Part shown: positions 27,475 to 38,890 of the stretch, one piece after another
Layout of the letters: every line of letters starts with the position of its first letter
How positions within the stretch are numbered: the stretch's first letter is position 1
From: an uncultured Rhodopila sp.
Lineage (GTDB): Bacteria > Pseudomonadota > Alphaproteobacteria > Acetobacterales > Acetobacteraceae
Assembly (NCBI RefSeq): GCF_903944925.1
Contig: NZ_CAJATU010000082.1
Span: forward strand, 24,536 to 88,535
DNA length: 64,000 nt
Direction of reading: 5' to 3'
Position numbers and translations under genes: made by a program
The notes under the pieces: generated by a model
What the model was told of the DNA's origin: nothing
The model's input: the letters and a program-made list of their open reading frames with translations, nothing else
Databases searched by the model: none

Positions 27475-29772
27475 ATGAAACGCCTCCTGACGCGGCTGTT
27501 GCTGGTCATGTCTGTCGCCATGCTGCCGGCGCTGGGCTTCCAGATCTACACCGAACACGAGGCGCGCCAAACCCGTGCGTTGCTGGTGAGGGACGAAGCA
27601 CTCAGTCTGGTACGTCTGGTCAGCGGCGAGCAAAACCGCATCATCGAAGGCGCCGAGCAGGTGCTGACCACCATCACAGGCGCTCCGGCCGTGCAGGACA
27701 GCGACACCGAGCGGTGCCACCGCCTGCTCGCCAACCTGGTCGAGCAGTCGCCTCGCTACAACAACGCACTCGTCGTGCAACCTGACGGCCATATCCCGTG
27801 TGCGGCCCACCTGCTGGACCCCTCGATCAACGGAGCCGATCGGCCGTATTTCCGCGAGGCGCTGCGAACCGGAGACTTCGTGCTTGGCGAGTATACGATT
27901 GGCCGCGGCACGGGACTGCCGACGATTCATATAGCCAAACGGGTCATCGGCACTGACGGCAGGATCATCGGCGTCGCCGTCCTCGCGCTCAACATCGGTT
28001 GGCTCTCCGACCAGGTCGAGCAGCTCAGCCTGCCGGCGGGAGCGATCGTGACGATCACCGACCGCAATGGCACCATCCTGGTGCGCCGCCCGGGACAGGC
28101 GCGCTTCTCGGGCACGCAGACACCGGGCGATAGCCGCTTCCTCCTCGACGGCAAAGAGATCGGGTTCGCCGAGATGAAGAGCCTGGATCAGGGCCGCCCG
28201 GTGATGGTTGCGTTCGCCCCGCTGGCCGTCGAACCAATAGGCTTGAGCATCCGGGTCGCGCTCGACCGGGACATCACCTTCGCCGCCCTGGTCCGGGCCA
28301 ACTGGATCGGCCCAGCATTGATAATGCTCGGCATCATGCTGGCGCTGGCCACGGCCGCGCTGCTTGGATCTCGGCTTATCGGCCGCCCCATCGGCCGGCT
28401 CATCGGGGCGGCCGAGAGCTGGCGTGGCGGCAATCTCGGGTCCCGCACCGGGCTGGGCGGGGAACAGAGCGAATTCGGGCGGCTCGGCACCGCGCTCGAT
28501 GCGATGGCGGCGGCGCTGGGCGAGCGCGAGGCGGAGCTTCGCCGGCTGAACACGGGTCTGGAGAATCGGGTCAGCGAGGAGGTCGCTGCGCGCGAGGCGG
28601 CGCAGGCGCGGGCCGCACAGGCCGAACGCATGCAGGCGCTGGGGCAGCTTGCCGGCGGCGTCGCGCACGATTTCAACAATGTGCTTCAGGCCGTGGAGGG
28701 TGCGGCCCTGCTGATCGAACGCGAATCCAAAGGGCAGGAGCGCATCAACCGCCTGGTGCGCCTCGCGCTGGAAGCCACGGCACGCGGCGCCTCGGTCACT
28801 CGCCGGCTGCTCGCGTTCGGCCGCCGCGGCGACCTGCGCGCCGTGGCGATCGATGCCGATGCGCTGCTCGCCGGGCTGCGGGAACTGCTCGCCCATACGC
28901 TGGGCGCGGGGACGGAAGTGTCGGTCGTGGCCGAGCCGGGTCTCCGTCCGATCCTGGCGGACAAGGGACAGCTTGAAACCGCGCTGGTGAACCTGGCGAC
29001 GAACGCCCGCGACGCCATGCCGAAGGGTGGCGCGCTGAAGCTGCGGGCCGCGGCCGACATCATCGAGGCGAACACCCCGGCGCATCCGGCCGGCCTGGCG
29101 CCGGGCCGCTATGTCCGGCTGACCGTCGCCGATACCGGATCGGGGATGGATGCCGCCACGCTTCTGCATGTTGGCGAGCCGTTCTTCACGACCAAGAAAA
29201 CCGGCGAAGGGACCGGTCTCGGCGTGGCCATGGTGAAAGGCTTCGCGGCGCAGTCCGGCGGCGGGGTGCGTATCGAAAGCAGCCCGGAGCAGGGCACCGT
29301 GGTGTCGCTCTGGCTGCCGCAGGCTGATACCGGCGCTGTCTCGCGCGCGGCCCTGCCGGTGGCACCGGAGGCGATCAGTCCGGCGGGAGCGATCCGGTTG
29401 CTGCTGGTGGACGATGAGAAGCTGGTGCGGGATGTGCTGGCGGAGCAGTTGGAGGACGAGGGGTTCAGCACCGTGACCGCCTCGAATGCCGCCGAGGCCC
29501 TGGCGCTGCTCGATGCCGGCGAAGCGGTGGATCTGCTGGTGTCGGATTTTTCGATGCCGGGCATGGATGGGCTTGCCCTGATCCACGCGGCGCAGCGGCG
29601 GCGGCCGTGCCTGCCGGCGGTGCTGCTGACCGGGTATTCAGGGGATGGCGTCGCACTGGCGCTGGGGACGAATGTGAGCGGGAAGATCGTCTTGCTGCGC
29701 AAGCCGATCCGGGTTGAGGACCTGGCTGACCGGGTGCATGTGCTGCTGACGGCGGTGGAGAAGGTGGGGTGA
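27475..29772 (+). CDS. Hybrid sensor histidine kinase with dCache-like sensor and receiver
   Basis: About 765 residues. Order: membrane helix (RLLTRLLLVMSVAMLPALGF); extracytoplasmic dCache-like domain (~30-280, including DRPYFREALRTGDFVLGEY); second helix (~283-305); HAMP; coiled coil; NtrB-like HisKA (AGGVAHDFNNVLQ); HATPase (NLATNARDAMPKGG, DTGSGM, GTGLGVAMVKGF); and a C-terminal receiver (LLVDDEKLVRDVL, SDFSMPGMDGLAL, LLRKPIR). This is a common soluble-ligand-sensing hybrid kinase layout. The regulator partner is not encoded beside it. ATG at 27475 puts the basic residues just before the first helix. Confidence 0.9.
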   Translation: MKRLLTRLLLVMSVAMLPALGFQIYTEHEARQTRALLVRDEALSLVRLVSGEQNRIIEGAEQVLTTITGAPAVQDSDTERCHRLLANLVEQSPRYNNALVVQPDGHIPCAAHLLDPSINGADRPYFREALRTGDFVLGEYTIGRGTGLPTIHIAKRVIGTDGRIIGVAVLALNIGWLSDQVEQLSLPAGAIVTITDRNGTILVRRPGQARFSGTQTPGDSRFLLDGKEIGFAEMKSLDQGRPVMVAFAPLAVEPIGLSIRVALDRDITFAALVRANWIGPALIMLGIMLALATAALLGSRLIGRPIGRLIGAAESWRGGNLGSRTGLGGEQSEFGRLGTALDAMAAALGEREAELRRLNTGLENRVSEEVAAREAAQARAAQAERMQALGQLAGGVAHDFNNVLQAVEGAALLIERESKGQERINRLVRLALEATARGASVTRRLLAFGRRGDLRAVAIDADALLAGLRELLAHTLGAGTEVSVVAEPGLRPILADKGQLETALVNLATNARDAMPKGGALKLRAAADIIEANTPAHPAGLAPGRYVRLTVADTGSGMDAATLLHVGEPFFTTKKTGEGTGLGVAMVKGFAAQSGGGVRIESSPEQGTVVSLWLPQADTGAVSRAALPVAPEAISPAGAIRLLLVDDEKLVRDVLAEQLEDEGFSTVTASNAAEALALLDAGEAVDLLVSDFSMPGMDGLALIHAAQRRRPCLPAVLLTGYSGDGVALALGTNVSGKIVLLRKPIRVEDLADRVHVLLTAVEKVG

Positions 29773-29776
29773 TCGC

Positions 29777-29851
29777 TGGCTGGGGCGGGAGGGATCGAAC
29801 CTCCGAATGACGGAATCAAAATCCGTTGCCTTACCGCTTGGCGACGCCCCA
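29777..29851 (-). tRNA. tRNA-Gln (anticodon TTG)
   Basis: On the minus strand the cloverleaf has acceptor stem TGGGGCG/CGCCCCA, anticodon stem ACGGA/TCCGT with loop TTTTGAT (anticodon TTG, reading CAA/CAG), and T arm GGAGG-TTCGATC-CCTCC. Discriminator G is followed by an encoded CCA at 29777-29779. All stems pair fully as read. Confidence 0.95.
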
Positions 29852-29900
29852 ATAGGCCAACGTGATAGGTCCCCCGGCGGCTCACGTAAAGCCGGAACCG

Positions 29901-30755
29901 CTAGCCGCTGTTAATCCCGCCGCCCCAGACCCACCATCCGGGACGGGCAACCGCCGCAGCAGCCGCCCGCGCCACCGCCGCATCGGCGTAAAGCCCGAAA
30001 CAGGTCGCCCCCGATCCGCTCATGCGCGCCAGCAGGCAGCGCGCATCCGCCGCCAGCGCCGCCAGCGCCTCACCGATGCCCGGCGCCAATCCCAAGGCGG
30101 CCGCCTCCAGGTCGTTGCCGGTGGCGTGCAGGCTCGCCGCCAGCGACTTTGCATCCCGCCAGCCGCCCGCCGGCCAAACCGCGGCAGTCGAGAATCCGCC
30201 GTCGCGGGCGCGGAACACAGCCGGAGTCGAAACCGCCACCCCCGGGTTGACCAGCACGATCCCGGCCTCCGGCAAGCGAGGCGCCGGCGCCAGGATTTCG
30301 CCAATTCCGGACATCAGCGCGGGCCTGCTGGAAACGCAGACCGGCACGTCGGCGCCGAGACCGCCGGCAATCGCCGCCAGCACCCCCTGCCCCGCCCCGA
30401 TCTCCCAGAACCTGTCCAGCAATCGCAGCGCCGCAGCGGCATCGGCCGAACCACCGCCGATTCCCGAGGCAACCGGCAGGTTCTTCTCCAGCACCAGCCG
30501 CCCGGCTGGCGGCACATCGGCGTGGATCGCCAGTGCCCGCGCCGCGCGCAGCACCAGATTGTCCGCCTCATTGTCCAGGCCGGCCGCGAACGGTCCCGTC
30601 ACCGCCAGGGACAGCGTCCCGGCCCGTTCGACTGTGAGCACATCCGCCGCACCGGCGAACACCACCAGGCTGTCGAGCAAATGATATCCGTCAGGCCGCC
30701 GCCCGACGACATGCAGATGCAGGTTGATCTTCGCGCAGGCGCGTTCGGACAGCAT
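29901..30755 (-). CDS. ispE: 4-diphosphocytidyl-2-C-methyl-D-erythritol kinase
   Basis: This 284-residue GHMP kinase is the ATP-dependent fourth step of the non-mevalonate (MEP) isoprenoid pathway. Signatures are the N-terminal [20 protein letters not shown], the ATP-binding [20 protein letters not shown] and the C-terminal [15 protein letters not shown]. Length is normal. The first codon could also be a GTG at 30758. It starts about 15 bases after the stop of the TPR lipoprotein gene on the same strand, and the two are probably one operon. Confidence 0.96.
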   Translation of the reverse strand: MLSERACAKINLHLHVVGRRPDGYHLLDSLVVFAGAADVLTVERAGTLSLAVTGPFAAGLDNEADNLVLRAARALAIHADVPPAGRLVLEKNLPVASGIGGGSADAAAALRLLDRFWEIGAGQGVLAAIAGGLGADVPVCVSSRPALMSGIGEILAPAPRLPEAGIVLVNPGVAVSTPAVFRARDGGFSTAAVWPAGGWRDAKSLAASLHATGNDLEAAALGLAPGIGEALAALAADARCLLARMSGSGATCFGLYADAAVARAAAAAVARPGWWVWGGGINSG

Positions 30756-30770
30756 CACGATGCGCCGCGG

Positions 30771-32456
30771 CTATTGCCCGCTCAGGACGGGGCCGGGGCG
30801 GCCGGTGTTCAGCTTGGCTTCCAGCTTTGCCGCGTCGTCGGGCGGCGGGTTCAGGGTCAACGCCCGCCGCCATTGATACTGTGCTTCGACTTTGCGGCCG
30901 GCGGCCCAGTAGGCGTCGCCGAGATGGCCGTTGATCGTCGAATCCTCGGGTTCCAGCTCAACCGCCTTTTCCAGCGTTCGCACGGCCTCCTTGGTGTCGC
31001 CCTGGCGGTACATTACCCAGCCCAGGCTATCGACGATCGCACCGTCGTTCGGCCGCCGCTCCGCCGCGCGCTGGATCATGTCGCGCGCCTCATTCAGGTG
31101 ATGGCCCATGTCGGCGTAGGAATAGCCGAGGTAGTTCAATACAAACGGCTGGTCGGGCGACAGTTCCAGCGCGCGGTGAAAATCGGCATCCGCCTTCGGC
31201 CAGAGATGCGCGCGCTCCTCGGCCACGCCGCGATCGTAGAAAACCACCCAGTCACTCGGCCCCGGACTGCCGATGCGCGCAATCGCATGGTCGTAGGCCG
31301 CCACCGCGTCCGGAAATCTTTGCTTGATGCGCAGGATATCGCCGCGCTGCTCGTCCGGCAGCGGGCTATCCGGATAATCCTTCGCCAGGCGCTCCAGATC
31401 CCGCATTGCATCGTCCGATCGGCCCAGATTATCGATCAGCGCCGCCCGCTTGAGCTGCACCACCGGCGCCAGGGGGTCGGTTGCAGGCACATCGTTGAGC
31501 ATTTTCAGCGCCAGCGCCGGATGCCGATCATTGACCAGCACGTCAGCGGCGAGCAGCCGCGCGGCGGCGAAATCAGGCCGCAGATCGAGCGCCAGCCGCA
31601 GCATCATCAGCGAGAAATCGTTGGCGTCCTGCGACCGCAGGATGGCCGCGAAGGTGAAATAGGATTCCGCCACGCCGTCGATCGCCCGCGGCACCGGACG
31701 TTTGGTCACAGAGGCGAGCAGCCCGGGCATGGCGATGCCGAGATCCGGCGCGACCGCGGGCAGCGCGGCGAGAATGCGCTGTGCCTCGGCGGGTTGGCCG
31801 GAGCGGGACTGCCAACTGGCCAGCACCTGCGCGAGACGCAGATTCGGCTCATTCATGCCGGCTTCGGCGATGCGATACAGCGGCGCGGCGGCATCGGGAC
31901 GATTGCCGGCATCGGCGATCATCGCGGCCTGCAGGGCGAAGATGCCGCGGAAGCGCGGATTATCGACGTAGGGACGCAGAGTGGACAGGGCGGAATCGAC
32001 GCGGCCATCGCCAAGCTGTGCCCAGGCCACCAGCAGCGGCTGGAGCAACTGCGTCATGCCCTCCCGCGGCAGGTCGCGGAAGCGCTGCTCGGCCGCCTGC
32101 CAGCGCCCGGCCTTGATATCGACATCGGCGATGACAAGCTGCCCGATCGGGTTGCCGGGCAGTTGCCTCGCCAGCTTGACCGCTTCCGGGCGGCCGGCAT
32201 CGACGCAGGCGACGAACGCCTGGAGAGTGAGTTCCGGATCGCCGGGAGAGTCCGCAACGGCCTTCAGCAGGTCGTTGGCGGCAGTGGCTGAGTCGCCCTC
32301 GGACAGCGCAAAACGCCCGGCCAGGTAGTTGCCGATGACCCCATTGGCGACGGGCGGGGAAGACGAACCGTCCGAGGAGGGTTCGGATGCCGCGCAAGCC
32401 GACAGAAGCGTGAGCGCGAGGAGGACGGACCGCCGGGCGGCGCGGGCATGTTGCAT
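30771..32456 (-). CDS. TPR-repeat lipoprotein
   Basis: This 561-residue protein has a lipobox (LTLLSAC) after a basic N-terminus, so it is expected to be anchored in the envelope. About ten TPR-like helix pairs follow. The C-terminal ones are canonical: PFVLNYLGYSYADMGHHLNE, DGAIVDSLGWVMYRQGDTKE and STINGHLGDAYWAAGRKVEA. TPR lipoproteins scaffold envelope complexes. The gene lies immediately upstream of ispE; no functional link to isoprenoid synthesis is evident. Confidence 0.9.
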   Translation of the reverse strand: MQHARAARRSVLLALTLLSACAASEPSSDGSSSPPVANGVIGNYLAGRFALSEGDSATAANDLLKAVADSPGDPELTLQAFVACVDAGRPEAVKLARQLPGNPIGQLVIADVDIKAGRWQAAEQRFRDLPREGMTQLLQPLLVAWAQLGDGRVDSALSTLRPYVDNPRFRGIFALQAAMIADAGNRPDAAAPLYRIAEAGMNEPNLRLAQVLASWQSRSGQPAEAQRILAALPAVAPDLGIAMPGLLASVTKRPVPRAIDGVAESYFTFAAILRSQDANDFSLMMLRLALDLRPDFAAARLLAADVLVNDRHPALALKMLNDVPATDPLAPVVQLKRAALIDNLGRSDDAMRDLERLAKDYPDSPLPDEQRGDILRIKQRFPDAVAAYDHAIARIGSPGPSDWVVFYDRGVAEERAHLWPKADADFHRALELSPDQPFVLNYLGYSYADMGHHLNEARDMIQRAAERRPNDGAIVDSLGWVMYRQGDTKEAVRTLEKAVELEPEDSTINGHLGDAYWAAGRKVEAQYQWRRALTLNPPPDDAAKLEAKLNTGRPGPVLSGQ

Positions 32457-32649
32457 TGTGCCAGTGTATCAGGCGATTCCGGCGCTGTCATTCATCTTGC
32501 GATGACGCCAACAGGGTTGTGCCTGACGGTTACCGAACGCAGCGAAAGTCGCCGCGCAACGGTTCGGCACTGGCGCGGAAGTGATCCGGCGGCGCAGCGC
32601 CCGGCGCTAAGACGTGCCGCTCTCTTTCGACTTCAGGGAATATCCGCGC

Positions 32650-33785
32650 ATGACGGCTGTCACGTTCACCGACCAGGCGCGGGAGGTTTCCGGCGCGCGC
32701 GCGTCGCGCGGCAAGACCCTCTACCACCTGCAGGCGCTGCGCGGACTCGCCGCGTCGCTGGTCGTGGTATCGCACTGCGCCGACACGCTGGCCGAGCATG
32801 GCCTGATGCCGGCTTCCGTCGCCGGCCGGCTGGGCATCTCCGGATATTTCGGCGTCGCCACATTCTTCCTCATCAGCGGCTTCATCATCTACAAGACGTC
32901 GCGGCAAGCGTTCGGCGATCTGCACGGCGCGCGCACGTTCGTGCTGAAGCGGCTGATCCGCATCTTTCCGGTGTACTGGATCGCCACCGCGCTGTTCGTG
33001 GTGCTCAGCCCCCACCGCGCCGGGTTCACCGCCGGCGACATCGTGTCGTCGCTGCTGCTGGTGCCGCATTGGATCGCCTCCGCCGGGAACATGCATCCGC
33101 TTGTCGGCCAGGGCTGGACACTGCAATACGAGATGCTGTTCTACATGATCTTCGCCGCCGGGCTGTTCTTCACCCGGACCGTCGGCACCGGCCTGATCGT
33201 TGCGGCAATGGCCGGGCTTGTGCTGCTCGGTTCGGCAATCATGCCGCTTGCCGACATGACCGAACCGGCAACCATCGCCGCCTACTGGACCCGCCCCATC
33301 ATCTTTCTGTTCGCCGGCGGGATCGGCTTTGGTTTGATTGAGGAACGAATGCCGCGGTCTTTCGCGGTGCCATACCCGTTCATGCTGATGCTGGCGGTGC
33401 TCGGCCTGTGGTTTGCCTACAGCCTGGGCGCGCCGCTATCAGCCTCCGAGCAGATCCGGTTCCCGACCGTGCTGGTGATCTGGGCGCTGTGCGGCGTGTG
33501 GGTCTTCGCCAGCATCTTCGGACGCAGCGGAGAAGGCGCGTTCGAGACGGCGGCCGAGGTGTTCGGCGATGCGTCCTACAGCGTCTACCTGTTTCACACC
33601 TTCGTCCTGTCGGCCCTGCTGCGGCTGAAGCTGCAGGACGTGAGTCCGCCGCTGTTCGTCGTGGCCGCGGTGATCGGGGCGAACGTTCTGGGATACGCCA
33701 TGTACCGGCTGGTGGAGCTGCCGATACTGCGGACGTTCCGGAAAATGCTGTTGCGGGCGCAGGGTGCCCGCAACAGCGGTTCCGT

Positions 33786-33804
<19 letters not shown>
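32650..33804 (+). CDS. Acyltransferase-3 family membrane protein
   Basis: This 384-residue OafA/NodX-type membrane acyltransferase has about ten helices. The signature start HLQALRGLAASLVVVSHCAD carries the catalytic-type His (VVSHC), followed by STFFLIS-like FGVATFFLISGFIIYKT and LKRLIRIFPVYWIATALFV. Such enzymes O-acylate surface polysaccharides or lipids. I take ATG at 32650 (AGGGAA upstream) over a GTG at 32614. The last 19 bases overlap the convergent ETF-QO gene. Confidence 0.9.
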
Positions 33805-35423
<1,619 letters not shown>

Positions 35424-35541
35424 GTGCAACTCCTTGCCTTTGGGCATGTGCTGGTTTCAGGCTTATCTGCGCCAGAACGCCGCCCGGGGCAAACCGGTCG
35501 CGATGAACGCGCATTTACGCCGGCAAGAGGGAGTGCCGCCC

Positions 35542-36261
35542 GTGTCCACCACCGCCGCCTTGTTGCTGGTTGCCCATGGGTCTTCGCGCTTTGCGGACGC
35601 GGCGGAGGTGCTGCACCGGCACGCCGCGGCGCTGCGGACGGAGGGGACGTTCAGCCAGGTGGAGGTCGGGCTGCTGAACGGCGCGCCCTCCGTCGCCGAG
35701 TCGCTGGCGCGGATCGATGCGGGCGACGTGCGGGTCGTGCCGTTCTTCATGGAAGCGGGCTATTTCACCCGGGAAGCGATCCCGCGCGCCCTGGGATCGG
35801 ATCCGCGTATTCGTCTGTGCCCGCCGGTGGGCACGCATGACGGCATGGCGGGGCTGATCGAGCGCCAGGCGCTGGCAGCCTGCGAAACCATGGGGGTCGC
35901 GTCGCGCGAAACCGCCGTGCTGGTCGCCGGGCATGGTTCGGCCAGCGCGCCGGGCCGGACGCTGGCGTTGCATGAGCATGGCGCCCGCGTCGGCTGGACC
36001 ACCCTGTTCGCCCGCGTCGAATCGGCCTGCCTGGAGGAAGCGCCGTTCGTCGCCGAGGCTTTGCGCGGGTTGCGCCACCACCCGGTCGTGATTATCGGCT
36101 TTTTTGCCGGCGGGGGCGGGCATGTGCGTGACGACCTGCCGGCTCTGGTGACAGCGGAGCAGGCGGCGCGGGGGCAGGACGGCTTTGCCGTCCGTTTCAA
36201 CGGCTCCGTCACGGACGATCCGGCGATGCTGCAAATCATCCAGGACCAGGCTGCGGTCTAA
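35542..36261 (+). CDS. cbiX: CbiX-like sirohydrochlorin chelatase
   Basis: About 240 residues with two tandem CbiX-type halves: ALLLVAHGSSRFADAAEVLH and AVLVAGHGSASAPGRTLALH. The metal-binding His of each half is visible in VAHGSS and AGHGSA. CbiX inserts cobalt into sirohydrochlorin in anaerobic-route cobalamin synthesis; related enzymes insert iron or nickel. A GAGGGAG ribosome-binding site favours the GTG at 35542, though an in-frame ATG at 35503 is possible. The next gene begins within 16 bases. I see no cobalamin riboswitch upstream. Confidence 0.85.
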   Translation: MSTTAALLLVAHGSSRFADAAEVLHRHAAALRTEGTFSQVEVGLLNGAPSVAESLARIDAGDVRVVPFFMEAGYFTREAIPRALGSDPRIRLCPPVGTHDGMAGLIERQALAACETMGVASRETAVLVAGHGSASAPGRTLALHEHGARVGWTTLFARVESACLEEAPFVAEALRGLRHHPVVIIGFFAGGGGHVRDDLPALVTAEQAARGQDGFAVRFNGSVTDDPAMLQIIQDQAAV

Positions 36262-36276
36262 CCGATGGGGGGCAGA

Positions 36277-37323
36277 ATGTTTGCGTATGTCGGAGGCTAT
36301 ACCACGGCCGACAGGGACGGGCGCGGCAACGGCATCAACGTGTTCCGTATCGATCCGACGAGCGGCGGATGGACTCATGTCCAGCACGTGGGCGGGCTTG
36401 AGAATCCGTCGCTGTTCACGCTGACGCGGGACGGTTCGCGGCTGTACAGCGTGCACGGCGCGCGGACGCTGGTCAGCGCCTTTGCCGTCGATCGCCAGAC
36501 CGGCAGGCTGAATTTGCTCAACCAGGCCGAGTGCGGCGGCGTGAATCCGGTCGATTCGGCGCTGGACCCTACAGAGCGGTTTCTCGTGGTCGCCAATTAC
36601 GGTTCCGGCAGCGTCGCGGTACTGCCGGTTGCCGCGGACGGGCGGCTGGAGCCGATAGGTCAGCTTGTGGTGCTGGAAGGGACGCCGGGGCCGGACCCGA
36701 AGGAGCAATCATCATCGCACCCGCACGCCGTGCTGTTCGATCCGTCCGGCGCGTTCGTCGTTGTGCCGGATAAGGGGTTGGACCGGACCTTCGTCTTCCG
36801 GTTCGGGTCCGGGCGGCTGTCCCCGATAGGCAGCGCCGGGTCCGCGGCCGGAGCGGGACCGCGCCATGCGGTGTTTCATCCGTCACTGCCGGTGCTGTAC
36901 GTCAACAACGAGCTCGACTCGACGGTCACGGTGTTCACCCTGGACTCGGGCGTCCTCGTGGAGCGGCAGGTCATCGCCACGCGGCCGGCAGGGTATACCG
37001 GGCCGAACACCGCGTCGGAGATCGCCGCCTCGTCCTGCGGGCGGTTCGTGTATGTTTCGAACCGCGGCCACGACAGCATCGTGCAGTTCCTGGTCTCACC
37101 CGGCAGCGGGCTGCTGAGCTATGCCGGGCATGTCCCGGCAGGCGGCACGGTGCCACGGTTTTTTGCCATCGCGCCGGATGGGCGGCATCTGTATGCGGCG
37201 AACCAGGGCAGCGATTCGATCACCGCGTTTCGCATCGATCTGGCCGCCGGCAGCCTGACGCCCATCGGCCTGCGGATTGAGGTTGGCAGTCCCTCGGCGA
37301 TCAGCTTCGTAACGCCCTCTTGA
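36277..37323 (+). CDS. Lactonase-family beta-propeller (6-phosphogluconolactonase-like)
   Basis: About 348 residues, a seven-bladed propeller of the Pfam lactonase family (PF10282). It starts FAYVGGYTTADRDGRGNGIN, with repeats such as RFLVVANYGSGSVAVLPVA, SHPHAVLFDPSGAFVVVPDK and GRFVYVSNRGHDSIVQFLV. Characterised members hydrolyse 6-phosphogluconolactone or other lactones; others have no known activity. No signal peptide is present, so it is probably cytoplasmic. ATG at 36277 is favoured because GGGGGC precedes it; ATG at 36265 is also possible. Confidence 0.85.
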   Translation: MFAYVGGYTTADRDGRGNGINVFRIDPTSGGWTHVQHVGGLENPSLFTLTRDGSRLYSVHGARTLVSAFAVDRQTGRLNLLNQAECGGVNPVDSALDPTERFLVVANYGSGSVAVLPVAADGRLEPIGQLVVLEGTPGPDPKEQSSSHPHAVLFDPSGAFVVVPDKGLDRTFVFRFGSGRLSPIGSAGSAAGAGPRHAVFHPSLPVLYVNNELDSTVTVFTLDSGVLVERQVIATRPAGYTGPNTASEIAASSCGRFVYVSNRGHDSIVQFLVSPGSGLLSYAGHVPAGGTVPRFFAIAPDGRHLYAANQGSDSITAFRIDLAAGSLTPIGLRIEVGSPSAISFVTPS

Positions 37324-37349
37324 AACCGTAGCGGCATCCTGTCGATACT
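37320..37349 (+). promoter_or_regulatory. Candidate promoter of the H1-like/cupin gene
   Basis: TTGAAA is followed after 18 bases by GATACT, which fits a sigma-70-type -35/-10 pair, and the gene starts 36 bases downstream at 37385. It is a pattern match only; neighbouring genes on the same strand could also drive transcription. Confidence 0.3.
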
Positions 37350-37384
37350 GTACTCAACCGAGACGTTTGACGAGGATATCGCCC

Positions 37385-38263
37385 ATGGCCAAAGCAAGCA
37401 CCGGACGCGGCGGGTCCGCCAGGAAGGCGGCGGCTCCGCCTGTAGCCGCGCGCAAGAAGGCCAAGGCCGCGGGGGCGCCGGGAAAGCAGGCGGCAGCAAA
37501 AAAGGCTGATGCGGTCAAGGCGGAAGCCAACAAGGCTGGTGCCAAAAAGGCCGTCGCCACAAAGGCTTCTGCCGGCAAGGCGAAAGCCCGGACGCCGGTA
37601 GCGGCGGCGAAAAAGACCGCGTCAGCCAAGACCGCGGCGCGCGCCGGGGCTGCACCGAAGCCGGCGGCGAAAAAGACCGCAGCGAAACTATCGTCCCCGG
37701 CGAAGAAGGCGCCGGCGAAGAAGGCTGCCCCGGCGGCTCCGTCGAAGACCCTGGCGGTGACCAAGGCGGCCCCGCGCCGCCCCAAAGTGCGGGTTGCCAC
37801 GCCGATACCGGCAGCCCGGCGAGGGCGCCCTGCCCCGGCGGCGGCGCGCAAGGCACCTTCGGTCTCGCCCATCGGCGGCAAGGCGCCGCAGGCTTTCACC
37901 GTCAGCCATTTGCACGAAGCCGACTTCAAGGCCGACGGGCTGCGACCGTATGCGTTGTATCGAGACCTGGGGATTGCCGCGGCCACCGCCGGGCTGGCCC
38001 GGGCGCATGTCATCCGCTTCGTCCCGCCCTGCACCGACGCGGTGCGCAAACGCCACGTCCACCGCACGGACCTCCAGCTTGTGTATGTGCTGAAAGGCTG
38101 GATCAAGAACGAGTTCGAGGGCCATGGTGAGCAGATGATGTCCACCGGAAGCTGCTGGCTGCAGCCGTCCGGGATCGAGCACACCGTGCTGGACTACTCG
38201 CCGGATTGCGAAGTGCTGGAGATCATCGTTCCGGCGGATTTCACCACGGAAGACGCCGGCTGA
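37385..38263 (+). CDS. Lys/Ala-rich histone-H1-like tail fused to a cupin domain
   Basis: This 292-residue protein has two parts. Residues ~1-160 are almost only Lys, Ala, Pro, Arg and Val with repeated AAKKA-type units (for example KKAVATKASAGKAKARTPV), resembling bacterial histone-H1-like C-terminal tails and basic DNA-binding domains. The rest is a single cupin barrel: SHLHEADFKADGLRPYALYR, LVYVLKGWIKNEFEG and GSCWLQPSGIEHTVL, with possible metal ligands His, His and Glu. A cupin enzyme or ligand sensor held on DNA is one possibility; none is known to me. The ATG at 37385 follows GAGGATATC; YkgJ-like protein is 15 bases downstream. Confidence 0.85.
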   Translation: MAKASTGRGGSARKAAAPPVAARKKAKAAGAPGKQAAAKKADAVKAEANKAGAKKAVATKASAGKAKARTPVAAAKKTASAKTAARAGAAPKPAAKKTAAKLSSPAKKAPAKKAAPAAPSKTLAVTKAAPRRPKVRVATPIPAARRGRPAPAAARKAPSVSPIGGKAPQAFTVSHLHEADFKADGLRPYALYRDLGIAAATAGLARAHVIRFVPPCTDAVRKRHVHRTDLQLVYVLKGWIKNEFEGHGEQMMSTGSCWLQPSGIEHTVLDYSPDCEVLEIIVPADFTTEDAG

Positions 38264-38278
38264 CCCCATATCGGCGGC

Positions 38279-38635
38279 ATGGCTTCGCATGAGCGCCTCG
38301 ATTGCCTGAAATGTCCCGCCTTGTGCTGCCGTATGGCCGGCTATGTGCGGGTCAGCCGGGACGATATCAGGCGGCTGGCGAAGCACCTGGACATGACGGT
38401 GCCGGCGTTCGAGCAGCGGCACGTCGTCGAGGTGACCAGGCAGGGCGAGAAGCGGATCAAGGCCGGCTACAGGACATGCCAGTTCCTCGACGAGCGGCAT
38501 CGGTGCACCGTGTATGCGGCCCGGCCGCACGATTGCCGGGGCTATGTCTGCTGGAACCAGGAGGATGAGACGGTTTATTTGTACGCGGTGTATTTGCAGA
38601 CGGGGGTGGCGAAGCTGCGGGAGATGGAGACATAG
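38279..38635 (+). CDS. YkgJ-family cysteine-cluster protein
   Basis: This 118-residue protein has the family's Cys pattern: CLKCPALCC near the N-terminus, RTCQFLDERHRCTVYAARP in the middle and HDCRGYVCW near the end. These eight Cys could bind zinc or an iron-sulphur cluster. The family (UPF0153/CxxCxxCC) has no firm function. The start is 15 bases after the H1-like/cupin gene stop, so they are probably co-transcribed. Confidence 0.88.
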   Translation: MASHERLDCLKCPALCCRMAGYVRVSRDDIRRLAKHLDMTVPAFEQRHVVEVTRQGEKRIKAGYRTCQFLDERHRCTVYAARPHDCRGYVCWNQEDETVYLYAVYLQTGVAKLREMET

Positions 38636-38890
38636 TAACGCCGATCATTTTATACCAACCGGCGATGATGTTGACTCTCCGGCCGCGCCGCCTCGTCATG
38701 GCGGTAGAGGCGATCGTGACTATGGGTCGAAGTCACCGCCGGTTTGTATTACGGTCAAGAAATGTTTTGACGCCCGGTCTGTTGTCGGCGCATGGAAACG
38801 AGACCGGTCGTTACTTTCATCAAACCGCATGACTCAGGGCCAACCGGGAAAGAGATGGCCTGTCGACAACCATCTGCCCGACTGCAGGCG

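Noticed and set aside
35424..35541. Possible cobalamin riboswitch upstream of the CbiX-like gene
   Set aside because: The space is short and shows no B12-box-like sequence.
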